DNA of 64,000 bases from Pomphorhynchus laevis (lineage: Eukaryota > Acanthocephala > Palaeacanthocephala > Echinorhynchida > Pomphorhynchidae). The notes beneath the pieces are model-generated. The model did not search any database. It worked only from the letters and a program-made list of their open reading frames with translations, and was not told the origin of the DNA. The position numbers and the translations under genes were made by a program. The stretch is from NCBI GenBank assembly GCA_012934845.2, contig WNNJ02000646.1, positions 62,001 through 126,000 of the forward strand. The letters run 5' to 3'. How positions within the stretch are numbered: position 1 is the stretch's first letter; each line of letters starts with the position of its first letter. Positions 11,120 through 22,564 of this stretch are shown in pieces.

Positions 11120-12326
11120 ATGAGTAAATTTAGCATGTCGGAGCGTTCAAAGAACTCAATGAAAACTAATTTTCCTGCCAATGCAATAAACGAGGTAAGT
11201 GGAGATTTAGGTTCTCTTGAATATATTCCGGAGGGTGAACTTCCCCCGGTACCAAAATTATCCAACCTGGTGATTATCAGACTTTTGGTGCCTCTGGAAA
11301 GGCAGAACATGTTCAATGTTTTTATAAGAGGCTTTGCTCATCGATTTAAAAAAAAGGATATTGTTCAATGCGATTAAATATTATGAATCTGAGATTAAAA
11401 TATCATTCTGCACTCCTGATCTCGCAATGTCGTACGTAGACTACTTTAAAAAAGAGCATTCGGAACAAGGCATAATTGCTTCCAAACCAATCCTGGCAAC
11501 AATAAAGATAAATAATATGCCCACATACATTTCAGAAGAAGATATATCAGCCCTAGAAACTGATTACAAAATCTCTAACGTGCGCTTTATAAAAGGGATT
11601 AAAGGCTTCCCCATTCCCGTTGCGTTCTGCAATGCCCCGGTTGATGAAGCTCAAAAACTATCGATTTCAACATGCAATCCTTTTATGGGGTATAATTTGA
11701 GATTTTCAATAATCGAAACCGACTCACTAACGTACCCTCACTGCAACAATTGTCATCAGTGGGGGCATTGGTCCACTGGATGTTCTTTACCACATAAGTG
11801 CGGCGTGTGTGGTACAACTGCTATACATCCTGAGAAGTGCGAAAGTAAGCCATTTTGCGCAAACTGCGGTGGTGAGCACCCCGCATGGTCAAAAAAATGT
11901 AAAATTTTTAAGGCGTACCAAAAGAGACACAGGGGTGTAACAGCAAAACCGACTAGCTTCGTGGAAGCTGTATCGTCTAACAAGAATGACGACAGGATGC
12001 CGGACACAGAAATTCTTAAACTTATTGAAATGCAGCATCAGGCATCAATGATTCAACTTGAAAAATTGGTCCAAAAATTGGTGGGTCAATTAGCGGAATC
12101 CTTCCGTTCTCCTCCTTCTGGGAAGACCAACAATATTAAGAAGCCACCAAAATCTAAGAAACGAAACGGGTCAGCGCTAAGCATAGCCGCTCTGAAGCTT
12201 GCTCGGAAGGATTCGATTTGGGCTATGGCTAACGAGGGAAATGAAGATATCGCCCGTGGGCAAGCGACTCCATTTGTCGTGACGGGAAGCGGTAAAGGCG
12301 ACTTTTCCGCCTCTAGTTGCGACTAG
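11120..12326 (+). pseudogene. ORF1 (Gag-like zinc-knuckle protein), one frameshift
   Basis: About 400 codons starting MSKFSMSERSK. One frameshift lies in an A-run at about 11,347-11,354, where the first frame (11,120-11,377) hands over to the second (to 12,326). Order: a variable N-terminus, a conserved GELPPVPKL block, a core with KPILATIKINN, then three knuckles: CNNCHQWGHWSTGC (C-x2-C-x4-H-x4-C), CGVCGTTAIHPEKC and CANCGGEHPAWSKKC. A Lys/Ser-rich C-terminal third ends in GNEDIARGQ and a G/K tail. The expected role is binding of the element RNA and transport of the RNP. The start is the first ATG after the 5' UTR and is shared in position with J6. Confidence 0.9.
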
Positions 12327-12360
12327 GTGGAGGGCGTCCCACTTCGGTAACACTTACGCA

Positions 12361-14818
12361 ATGGGAAGTAATCAAGGACCTTTTTCACTGAATATCCTTC
12401 AGTGGAATTCGGGAGGTGCTTCCGCCCTTAGCCTTCTATCTGGTAGAGATGCAGATGTTATAGTCCTTCAGGAGACGCGGTCTATCCGTCTCCCCCAGGA
12501 TATTACTCGATTTATCCCTAAGCACATATACACCCACTTTACTCCTTACATAACCCCCCTCACTCCTCTTCATCACAAGGTCTTTTAACCCTAGTAAAAA
12601 GCTCCTTAAGATCATCCCTCCTATTAAACTACTCTTGTCCAGCCCTATCTTGTTTAGCTATATCACTTTGTAAGAACGGTAAGCGTATAAGCATAGCCAA
12701 TGTCTATATTCGGCCAGGAGAAATTCACAAAAACCGTGACCTCCTGGATCAAATATTGGGGAGCGGTTATGACATGTTACTTGGTGACTTCAACGACAGA
12801 ACTGGTCGTTGGATTAATGCAGCACTCCGCAGAGCAAGGATCGACTATCTTATTCATAAACCACCTTCCCCAACCTTTCATTGCTCTACAACAAATTCTC
12901 TCCTCGACATATTACTGCTACATAAGATGTGGTTGTTGAAACCCATTTGCACCGAGCAGTCGCGTCAACAACAGACCACCTCTCATGACCTAATTCGCTG
13001 GCGGCTAGAGGACGATACGTTGCTTAGAAGAAGGTTTCACTTTGATCCTATTAGAGTGGCCTTCTTTCAGGCAGCTATCCAACTCTTCCCCAGAATTGGA
13101 ATTGAGAGTTTGACCGAATTTAATTCCTACCTCTCATCGCAAGCTACCGCGATCCTTTCGACTACCTATAAAGGTCGAATATACAATCCTACTCCAACAA
13201 AGCTCAAGGTCCTAGCTAAAATGTTGCACCTTCCCAATCTCTCTGTTTCCGCCAGACATATCCTCTCGAATGAATATTGGAGCTCTAGATATAGGCTCCA
13301 GCTGAGCAGGGATAGGGCAAGCATTGCTCACCAAAACCCTTCTCAGGCTTCCTTCTGGAAGATATTCAAGAAGGAGAAATTTGTTTGCTGGAAGGATAGA
13401 GCCTTGGTTTGGATTGGTAGCATAGGCCTTGACAAAGTTTTAGAGGAGTCACTTTCCTTACACAATTATGGAGCCACTCATTCTCCCCAACCAATCCCGC
13501 CTTGGTGTGACTTCAGGAGTAGGGATTTGTCTGTTACAGATATCCTTAACTCCTGGGGACCACTCCCGGGCACCTCCAAATCCCACGCGCCACTCACCAC
13601 TCGTGTCTGTCAGCTTTTGACATACAGTCAGAGAAAGGAGGTCGCCATCACAATGCTATTAGCCTCCCCGTCTGACATAGCGGAAATCAACATCAGCCGT
13701 CGAGTTTTTTTACCTAAAAAGAGATTAATCACTTGTCCTAAAGATCTGCGGCCCATCTCGATTCAAAACGCCCTCATATCCATCTACGAGAAAGCGCTTG
13801 CGCGTAGAATCCGCGTTCATTTATGTAGGCGTAATTTGATCCCACCGAGTTTTCATGGGTTTGTCAAAGGGCGCTCGGTCCATTCAGCAATTGGTGAAGT
13901 GCATCAGTTTTGTCAGGATAATAGTCATCAGCTTGCTGTGGCTGTTTTTCTTGATTTTTCAGCTGCATTTGACCGGATCTCCATTCCCTTCGTTATCTCC
14001 TCTCTCAGGTCCCTCGGGTTGCCTGCGAGAATTGTTAACAGGGTGGAGATATTGTTGTACACCAAGCGGTTCTACTATGAAGACGACCCTGATGCGCGTC
14101 AGTTCTACCCTATTACAGGTGTACCTCAAGGATCCCACTTTCTCCTATCTTATATCTTGCTGCATCCATTGTATTATTCAAGAATTTTAAACGTGATCAA
14201 CATCTAGTGGTATATGCTGATGATACCACAGCCTTGTTCTCTGGACGCAGGTGCAAAGATGTAATCTCTGACATCAGCCGTTTCTTTTTAAGATTAAAAG
14301 ATCAGTTGCCCCCATCCAATCTTATTTTAAACTCCTCTAAATCACAGGTGGTTGTCTTTAATGGCGTTCCTGCCACCAAAAAGAAACTTAAGAGACTAGC
14401 ACTCTCTACACTCTCCTCCATTTTGCAGCATCAACCACTCCCCATCTTCACGAGTCGAGTAAAATATCTGGGGTTCACCGTTACGGTGAATTGGTCGGCG
14501 AAAGCTGACCTGGATAGACTTAAACGTATCCTGAAGAAAGCTAGGTGGGCTCTGAAACGGGCCCAGCATCTGTCATTGAATGGGATAACCCAAGTGCGCC
14601 TCTGGGGTACTTGGGCTATCTCGGGATTAGTCTTCTTCTCACGAGGACGTCCCCCAGAACAAAGACTAAGGTTTCTCAAGCTCCTCATCTCGAGATTACC
14701 AACCATAGTCCGCCTTGACTGGACTCTTAGGTGTGTGAGAGACCCCGAATGGTTCAGTCAGAGGACGGCGCGCTGGTGCGGCCGAGGGGCTCAGATCCCT
14801 CTGGACCTGAGGCCGTGA
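12361..14818 (+). pseudogene. ORF2 (APE endonuclease-reverse transcriptase), two frameshifts
   Basis: About 819 codons. Endonuclease: NILQWNSGG, VIVLQETRS (catalytic E), ANVYIRPGE, GDFNDR (catalytic D/N; the family has DR where most relatives have AH or SH) and TSHDLIRW (catalytic H). RT: CPKDLRPISIQN, FVKGRSVHSAI, VFLDFSAAFDRI (motif A), GVPQGS (motif B), YADDTTALF (motif C), NSSKSQVVVF (D) and VKYLGF (E). The C-terminal 120 residues (GRPPEQR and so on) lack a recognisable RNase H. Two single-base losses break the frame, near 12,555 and near 14,131 (a C missing in the GSPLSP codons). A 10-bp hairpin follows the ATG by 22 nt. Confidence 0.92.
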
Positions 14819-15016
14819 ATATAAGTTGAAGATTCCAAAATACACGTCGTGAACAGTTTCTATTTTAAGTTGTCTTTTGCATGTTTTTGTTTCTTAAGTT
14901 TTTATCAGTTATATAGTTATTAATAAAACCCTTACTTACTTACTTATTAATTGAATGCAAAAATTGTAAAAAAATTTACCATCGGTGCTTCAAACAACTT
15001 ACAAAATCAAGCTAAT

Positions 15017-16213
15017 ATGGAACGGAACTCAGGTATTTCCAATGTAACATCGAATTTTCAAGCCAAAGAAAACAAGGTTAGTCCTATTTCGTCTAATTTT
15101 TTAATCTCAAGCACGGATGGAGAACTCCCTCCTGTGCCTAAAGTGGTGAATCTGGTAATAATCAGACTTCTTCAACCATTTGAAAGGAAGAATCTTTTCA
15201 ATATTTTTCTGAGAGAGTTTACAAGCTCTTATAAGAAGAGAATTCTATTTAATTCGATAAAATATTTAGATTCCGAAATCCGGGTTTCTTTCAGCTCTCC
15301 AGATCTATCAGCATCGTACCTAGAATTTTTCGAAACACACCTAAAAGAATTTGGGTCAACTACTTACAGGCCTATTCAGGCGACTCTGAAAATTAATAAT
15401 TTTCCGCCCTTCGCAACGGAGGAAGATATCATTGCTCTCACATCTGAGTTCAAAATTCATAATATTCGCCCAATCCTGGGCAAGAAAGGCCAGGCTATAC
15501 CAATAGCATTCTGTTCTACCGCAGTCGATCAGGCGGAATGTCTGGCTAAAAGCAAATGTAACCCCTTTCTGGGGTACAATCTTTCTTTCAATATCGTAGA
15601 TGCTGACGACTTAACATACCCCCATTGCAATGGGTGCCACCTCTGGGGGCACTGGTCCTCGAACTGTACTAGGCCCCATACGTGTGGGGTTTGCAGCTCT
15701 TCCGAAGTCCATGAGGGGAAATGTTCTCTCCCCCCTCTGTGTTCCAATTGTGGTGGTCAGCACCCGGCCTGGTCTAGAAGATGTCCTATCTTCAAAGAAT
15801 ACAAATTAAGGCATTGTGGGGCACCGGTCAAACCGGCCCACTTTGCCGCTGCCAGCTTATCCAATTCAAACGGTCATGGTATGTCGGACACCGACATTTT
15901 CAAAATTGTTGACGCAAGACTACAGATATATAAAGACGAGATTCGAGCCTTAACGAACCATCTGATAGCGAAATTCGAGGAGTCCCGTTCTCCTCCATCG
16001 ACGATTCTTACCTCTTCAAAGAGAGCCCCCCGTTCTAAGAAGAGATCATCTTCTAAACAAAAGTTGGCTTCCTTGAAGTTGGCAAAGAAAGATGATATAT
16101 GCTGGGAGTTGTTGGCCTCAAAGGGAGATGAAGATAATGCCGGTGGGCAAGTGTCTTCTCCTGGTAGGGCTGGGAGTGAGAAGGGCAACTTTCTCTCTCC
16201 TAGTTTCTGCTAG
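15017..16213 (+). CDS. ORF1 Gag-like zinc-knuckle protein, intact
   Basis: This is an uninterrupted 398-codon frame from the ATG at 15,017 (MERNSGISNV); the frame is open upstream to 14,951 but without an earlier ATG. Order: a variable N-terminus; GELPPVPKVVNLVIIRLLQP; a core ending IPIAFCST; CNPFLGYNL; and three knuckles, CNGCHLWGHWSSNC (C-x2-C-x4-H-x4-C), CGVCSSSEVHEGKC and CSNCGGQHPAWSRRC, at about residues 215-275. A helical acidic/basic stretch, a Ser/Lys-rich region and the family tail (GDEDNAGGQ, then EKGNF) follow. Its expected role is coating and transporting the element RNA. It is the only complete ORF1 in the window and could still be expressed, although its own ORF2 is broken. Confidence 0.93.
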   Translation: MERNSGISNVTSNFQAKENKVSPISSNFLISSTDGELPPVPKVVNLVIIRLLQPFERKNLFNIFLREFTSSYKKRILFNSIKYLDSEIRVSFSSPDLSASYLEFFETHLKEFGSTTYRPIQATLKINNFPPFATEEDIIALTSEFKIHNIRPILGKKGQAIPIAFCSTAVDQAECLAKSKCNPFLGYNLSFNIVDADDLTYPHCNGCHLWGHWSSNCTRPHTCGVCSSSEVHEGKCSLPPLCSNCGGQHPAWSRRCPIFKEYKLRHCGAPVKPAHFAAASLSNSNGHGMSDTDIFKIVDARLQIYKDEIRALTNHLIAKFEESRSPPSTILTSSKRAPRSKKRSSSKQKLASLKLAKKDDICWELLASKGDEDNAGGQVSSPGRAGSEKGNFLSPSFC

Positions 16214-16247
16214 GAGGTAGGCATCCCACTCCAGCTGTCGTAACACA

Positions 16248-18703
16248 ATGCAAAGTAGTCAAGAGCCTTTTTCACTGAATATACTTCAGTGGAATTCGAG
16301 AGGTGCTTCTGCTCTTAGCCTTCTATCTGGTAGAGATGCGGATGTTATAGTCCTTCAGGAGACGCGGTCTATCCGTATCCCCCAGGATATTACTCGATTT
16401 ATCCCCAAGCATATTTACACCCACTTCACTCCGTACATAACCCCTCCTCACGCCTCTTCATCTCAAGGTCTTTTAACCCTAGTTAAATGCTCCTTAAGAT
16501 CATCCCTTCTTTTAAACTATTCTTGTCCAGCCCTGTCTTGTTTAGCTGTTTCACTTTTTAAGAATGGTAAACGTATCAGCATAGCCAATATATATTAGGC
16601 CAGGGGAAATTCACAAAAACCGTGATCTCCTGGACCGTATCTTGGGTAGTGGCTATGACATGTTACTCGGTGACTTCAACGACAGAACTGGTCGTTGGAT
16701 TAATGCAGCACTCCGCAGAGCCAGGAACGATTACCTTATTCACAAACCACCGTCCCCAACTTTTCATTGCTCAACAACTAATTCTCTCCTCGACATATTA
16801 CTGCTTCATAAGATGTGGTTGTTGAAACCCATCTGTACTGAGCAGTCGCGCCAAAAACAGACCATCTCTCATGACCTAATTCGTTGGCGGATAGAGGAAG
16901 ATACGTTGCTTAGAAGGAGGTTTCACTTTGATCCCATCAGAGTGGCTTTCTTTCAGGCGGCTATCCAACTCTTCCCCAGAATTGGTAATGAGAATTTGAC
17001 CGAATTTAATTCCTTCCTCTCCTCGCAAGCTACCGCGTTTCTTTCGACTACCTATAAAGGTCATATTTACAATCCCACTCCAACAAAACTCAAGGTTTTG
17101 GCTAAAATGCTACGTCTTCCCAATGTCTCTGTTTCCGCCAGGCAGGCCATCTCGAATGAATACTGGAGCACTAGATATAGGTTCCAGCTGAGCAGGGATA
17201 AGGCGAACATCGCTCACCTTAACCCTTCTCAGTCTTCCTTCTGGAAGATATTCAAGAAGGAGAAGTTTGTCTGTTGGAAGGATAGAGCTTTGGGTTGGAT
17301 TGGTAGTATAGGCCTTGATAATGTTTTGAAGGAGTCACTATCCCTACATAATTATGGAGCCACTCAATCTCCCCAACCAATCCCGCCTTGGGGTGACTTC
17401 AGGAGCAGGGACTTATCTGTTACAGATATCCTTAACTCCTGGGGGCCACTTCCGGGCACCTCTAAATCCGTCGCTCCATTATCTTCTCGAGTCTGTCAGC
17501 TTTTGACAGCCGATCAAAGAAGAGAAGTGGCCGTCACAATGCTTTTAGCCTCACCATCCGATGTAGCCGGCATCAATATTAGTCGTAGAATTTTCTTACC
17601 AAGCATAGTCCGGTTTCATGTCCCAAAGATCTGCGTCCCATTTCGATTCAAAACTCCCTCATCTCCATCTACGAAAAAGCGCTTGCGCGTAGAATCCGCG
17701 ACCATTTAAGTAGGCGTAATTTGATCCCACCGAGTTTTCACGGGTTTGTCAAGGGACGCTCGGTTCATTCAGCAATAGGTGAAGTGCATCAGTTTTGTAG
17801 GGATAATAGCCATCAACTAGTTGTGGCTGTTTTCCTTGACTTTTCTGCTGCATTTGACCGCATTTCCATTCCCTTTGTTATCTCCTCTCTCAGGTCACTC
17901 GGGTTGCCTGCGAGAATTGTTAACAGGGTGGAGATATTACTGTTTACCAAGAGGTTCTACTATGAAGACGACCCTGATGCGTGTCAGTTCTACCCTATTA
18001 CAGGTGTGCCCCAAGGATCCCCACTTTCTCCTATCTTATTTCTTGCTGCCTCCATTGTACTATTCAAGAATTTTAAACGTGATCAACATCTAGTGGTATA
18101 CGCTGATGATACCACGGCCCTGTTCTCTGGACGCAGGTGCAAAGATGTCGCTTCGGACATCAGCCGTTTCTTTTTAAGATTAACAGACCAGCTGACCCTA
18201 TTCAATCTTATTTTAAATTCATCCAAATCGCAGGTAGTTGTCTTTCATGGCACCCCTGCGACAAAGAAAAAATTAAAGAGACTAGCACTCTCAGCTCTAT
18301 CTTCTATATTGACTAATCAACCACTCCCTACCTTCACAAGTCGAGTAAAATAACTGGGGTTCACTGTTACGGTGAACTGGTCGGCGAAAGCTGACCTGGA
18401 TAGACTTAAACGTATCCTGAAGAAAGCTAGGTGGGCCCTGAAACGGGCTCAGCATCTGTCGTTGAATGGGAAAACCCAAGTGCGCCTCTGGGGTACTTGG
18501 GCTATCTCGGGATTAGTCTTCTTTTCGAGAGGACGTCCTCCAGAGCAAAGACTAATGTTTCTCAAGCTCCTCATCTCGCGATTACCGCGCATAGTCCGCC
18601 TAGATTGGATTCTTCGGGGGTGATAGACCCCGGGTGGTTCAGTCGAAGAGCGGCGTGTTGGATTAGCTGGAGGGCTCAGATCCCGCTGGACCTGAGGCCG
18701 TGA
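16248..18703 (+). pseudogene. ORF2 (APE endonuclease-RT), broken
   Basis: The ATG lies 34 nt after the ORF1 stop. The first frame (16,248-16,598) covers the endonuclease start with the LQETRS motif and ends after a 2-nt loss in the ANVYIRPG codons. The next frame carries GDFNDR, the SHDLIRW histidine motif and the linker. Near 17,592-17,610 a short non-homologous patch replaces the FLPKKK segment and shifts the frame. The RT resumes with FVKGRSVHSAI, FLDFSAAFDRI, GVPQGSPLSP and YADDTTALF (17,721-18,353). A TAC-to-TAA change in the KYLGF motif (18,351) and a frame change near 18,620 disturb the C-terminus. The TGA at 18,701-18,703 is the normal end. Confidence 0.9.
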
Positions 18704-18852
18704 CATCATTATGAAGACTAAATGCTATTATGAGTTGTCTTATTTGAACTGCATTTGTTTTTTTTTCTAATGTCTCTTTTCGTTTTTTTTTAGTTATTTA
18801 AGAAATTCCTTATCTTATCTTATATTAATTGAATGCAACGAGTAAAAAAAAT

Positions 18853-20073
18853 ATGTGTAGTGTACAAGTAATTTCGGAGCTATCAAACGATAGCAGCAAA
18901 AATCATTCAAAAATCAACGATAATCCTACAAAAAAGACAAATTAAAGGTAAATATAACTACCGATCCAAGTAACAAGGTTAGTAATTTTTCTATGGTATC
19001 AGGTGATGGGGAGGTGCTTCCCCCATTCCTAAATTAAAGAATTTGCTGATAATTAAAGTTAAGAAACCGATTGAAAAACACCATCTCTACAAAACAATTT
19101 TGAGATCCTTCACCAAACAGTTTCAGAACAGGGTTCTATTTAACTCTGTTAGGTTACACCCTGCGGAGGTGAAGATCTCTTTTGTCTCGAATGACCTTGC
19201 CGCAAACTACATGGAGTACTTCTCCGCCAATTTAGCTGAATCTGGTGAAATTTCATCCAAGCCAATCCTAGCATCACTAAAAGTCTCAAATCTTCCCTAT
19301 TCAATGGAAGAAGAAGATACACGTTCTTTTATGGCTAAATTCAAGGTCACCAATTTGAGGTCAATCCGGGGTAGGGACGGGAACCCTATCCCGGTTGGCT
19401 TTTGCAATGCTCCTGTAAATATTGCTAAATCCTTGTCTAATTCTGCGTCGAATCCCTTTATGGGTTTCGATATTAAATTTACGATCACAGAGGGGGATGA
19501 TCTGACCTATCGCCACTGCAGCCGGTGTCACAAATGGGGACACTGGGCCTCCAGCTGCAGTGGGACCCCTTCGTGTGGGGTCTGTAGCTCCACCAGCTGT
19601 CCTTCTCTTACAACTACCGATCGCTGCGAGGCCCCCCTTTCCTGCTCGAATTGCGGGGGCTGCCATCCTGCTTGGAGCAAGAAAAGGTCTCTATTCAAAG
19701 AATATAGACAATAATTCTTGCTGAAACCGCCCAATCCGACCAAGTCCTTCGCGGTCGCTGCAGCTCGACTTATGGATGACGCTGACATTCTACGGATTAT
19801 CGACTTAAAGACTTCGAATGCTCATCGGCAGAAGGAGGAGTTAGTACGCTCTATCCTAACTGTTATCGGGACTAATCCTGTGCTTCCTGTTTCCTCGGTT
19901 CCGGAGTCGAAAAAGAGAGGGGCTTCAGCCCATGCCGTCCCCCGCTCAAGATTGGGAAGCTAATCCAACAGAAGACTAATAGGGGAAATGGGGATACTGC
20001 CCAGGGGCAAGTACCTTCCTTGGAGAGAACTAGTGGTGGGAAGGGCAACCTTCCTGCACCTAGCTTTGTCTAG
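18853..20073 (+). pseudogene. ORF1 (Gag-like), interrupted
   Basis: It shares the MCSVQV-type start, N-terminal frame break and core with J2 (over 95% by eye). The main frame, 19,043-19,714, holds the core (KPILASLKVSNLP), CCHC knuckle CSRCHKWGHWASSC, a second C/H cluster and CSNCGGCHPAWSKK; the last knuckle lacks its final Cys. A TAA replaces the TTA leucine codon of J2 at about 19,712-19,714. The remaining frame, from 19,718, carries the KPPNP and Ser-rich tail, with a further shift after 19,963 before the conserved C-terminal tail and TAG at 20,071-20,073. Confidence 0.88.
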
Positions 20074-20106
20074 GTAGGCAATCCCCCATCCAACTAATCC
20101 ATCACA

Positions 20107-22564
20107 ATGCAGAGTACTCGTGAGCCTTTTTCACTGAATATCCTTCAGTGGAACTCGGGAGGTGCTTCCGCCCTTAGACTTCTATCTGGTAGAGATGCAG
20201 ATGTTATAGTCCTTCAGGAGACGCGGTCTATCCGTCTCCCCCAGGACATTACTCGATTTATCCCAAAGCTTATTTGTTCTTACTATACTCAGTACATAAC
20301 CCCACCTCACTCCTCTTCATCTCAAGGACTCTTGACCTTAGTTAAGTGCTCCTTAAGGTCCTCCCTCCTATTAAACTACTCATGTCCAGCCCTTTCTTGT
20401 TTAGTAGTTTCACTCAGTAAGAACGGTAAACGCATAAGTCTAGCCAATGTCTACATCCGTCCAGGGAAATTCACAAGAACCGTGACCTCCTGGATAGTAT
20501 TATTGACAGCGGTTATGACATGTTACTTGGAGATTTCAACGACAGAACTGGTCGTTGGATCAATGCAGCACTTCGCAGAGCTAGGTACGGTTATCTTATT
20601 CACAAACCCCCGTCACCTACCTTTCATTGCACATCAACAAATTCTATCCTCGACATTTTACTGCTTCACTGGAGGTGGTTGTTAAAACCTTTCTGCACGA
20701 GGCGGTCGCGCCAGCAATTGTCCACCTCTCATGACCTAATTCGTTGGAGGATTGAGGAAGATATGTTGCTTCGAAGGAGGTTTCACTTTGATCCGATCAG
20801 AGTGGCCCTCTTTCAAGCGGCTATCCAACTCTTTTCCTTAATAGGAAATGAGAGTTTGACCAAATTTAATACCTACCTCTTTTCGCAAGCTATTGCGATT
20901 CTATCGACTACCTATATAAGTCGTATATACAATCCCACTCCGACAAAACTCAAGGTCCTAGCAAAATTACTGAACCTCCCTAATCTCTCTGCTTCCGCCA
21001 AACAGGCCCTCTCGAATGAATACTGGAGCACTAGATACAGGTTCCAGCTGAGTAGGGATAGGACGAGTATCGCTCGCCTTAATCCTTCTCAGTCATCCTT
21101 TTAAGAGATTTTCAAGAAGGAGAAGTTTGTTTCCTGGAAGGATAGAGCATTGCGTTGGATAGGGAATGTAGGCCTTGTTAAAGTTTTGGAGGAGTCACTG
21201 GCCCTACACAACTACGGAGCCAATCTATCACCTCAACCAATCCCGCCTTGGTGTAACTTCAGGAGTTGGGATCTATCTGTTACGGATATCCTTAACTCCT
21301 GGATCCACTCCCGGGTATCTCCAAATCCGTCGTTCCACTTTCTTCTCGGGTCTGTCAGCTTCTGACAGCTGATCAGAGAAGGGAGGTGGCCGTCACAATT
21401 CTTCTAGCCTCCCCATCCGATGTAGCAGGCATCAATATTAGTAAGCGTGTTTTTATTCCTAAGAAAAAATCCTGCTCATGCCCTAAAGATCTGCGACCCA
21501 TTTCGATTCAAAATGCCCTCGTGTCGATTTACGAAAAAGCGCTTGCGCGTAAAATCCGCGACCATTTAAGTAGGCGTAATTTGATCCCTCCATGTTTTCA
21601 TGGGTTCGTCAAAGGTCGCTTGGTCCATTCAGCAGTTGGTGATGTGGAACAGTTTTGTCGGGATAATAGCCATCGTCTAGTTGTGGCTGTTTTCCTTGAC
21701 TTTTCTGCTGCATTTGACCGCATCTCCATTCATTTTGTGATCTCTTCTCTCAGGTCCCTCGGGTTTCCTGCGAGAATTGTGAACAGAGTGGAGATCCTGT
21801 TGTTTACCAAGCGATTTTACTATGAAGACGACCCTGATGCGCGTCAGTTCTACCCTATTACGGGTGTACCTCAAGGATCCCCACTTTCTCCTATCTTATA
21901 TCTTGCTGCCTCTATTAAACTATTCAAAATATTTAAACGCGAACAACGTCTTGTGGTGTACGCTGATGACACCACAGCGTTGTTCACTGGACACAGGTGT
22001 AAAGACGTAGTCTCTGACATCAGCCGTTTCTTTTTAAGATTAAAAGATCAGTTACCCATATCCAATCTTATTTTAAACTCAGCTAAATCGCAGGTGGTCG
22101 TCTTTCATGGCACACCTGCTACAAAGCAAAAACTTAAGAGATTAGCACTCTCTGCGCATTCCTCCATATTTGCCTCTGAACCACTTCCCACCTTCACAAG
22201 TCGAGTAAAATACCTGGAGTTCACCTTTACGGTGAACTGGTCGGCGAAAGCTGACCTGGATAGACTCAAACGTATCCTGAAGAAAGCTAGGTGGGCCCTG
22301 AAACGGGCTCAGCATCTGTCATTGAAAGGGAAAGCCCAGGTGCGCCTTTGGGGCACTTGGGCTATCTCGGGATTAGTCTTCTTCTCAAGAGGACGTCCCC
22401 CAGAGCAAAGGCTAAGGTTTCTTAAGCTCCTCGTCTCTCGTTTACCAAGCATAGTCCGCGCCGATTGGATTCTTCGGGGGGTGAAAGACCCGGGGTGGTT
22501 TAGTCGGAAGGCGGCGTGTTGGATCGGTTGGGTGGCTCAGATCCCCCTAGACCTGAGGCAATGA
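20107..22564 (+). pseudogene. ORF2 (APE endonuclease-RT); RT half open over 392 codons
   Basis: The endonuclease begins MQSTREPFSLNILQWNSGG with LQETRS. Frame changes near 20,465 and 20,680-20,700, and a stop near 21,104 (a TGG of the FWKI motif replaced by TAA), break the middle. From 21,386 to 22,564 the RT and C-terminal region are uninterrupted: CPKDLRPISIQNALVSIYEK, FLDFSAAFDRI, GVPQGSPLSPILY, YADDTTALF, NSAKSQVVVF, VKYLEF and a C-terminal region of about 130 aa without RNase H. This is the longest intact RT segment of the family here and the best one for a clade assignment. Confidence 0.92.

Larger units (their letters stand above)
11052..14945 (+). mobile_element. Family J LINE, near full-length copy (J5)
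   Basis: This is one of the two best-preserved copies: junction octamer TTGAATGC, a 5' UTR of about 60 bp, ORF1 (11,120-12,326), a 34 nt gap, ORF2 (12,361-14,818), a 3' UTR and an AATAAA-containing end with a (TTAC)n tail at about 14,929-14,945. I see only one frameshift in ORF1 and two in ORF2, so it is the least damaged template for the family's layout. It is followed immediately by J6. Confidence 0.93.
14946..18826 (+). mobile_element. Family J LINE, near full-length copy with intact ORF1 (J6)
   Basis: It starts at TTGAATGC (14,951-14,958), directly after the (TTAC)n tail of J5. It contains an uninterrupted ORF1, a 34 nt gap, a damaged ORF2, and a 3' UTR ending in a (TTATC)n tail at about 18,808-18,825. 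The ORF1 protein differs strongly from that of J5, while ORF2 is about 90% identical, which implies that the two halves have different histories. Confidence 0.93.

Noticed and set aside
11190-11205. GAGGTAAGT in ORF1 as a 5' splice site (also 22,827)
   Set aside because: It encodes a conserved E/D-V-S peptide, and J5/J6 ORF1 read through it; there is no acceptor or deletion product supporting an intron.
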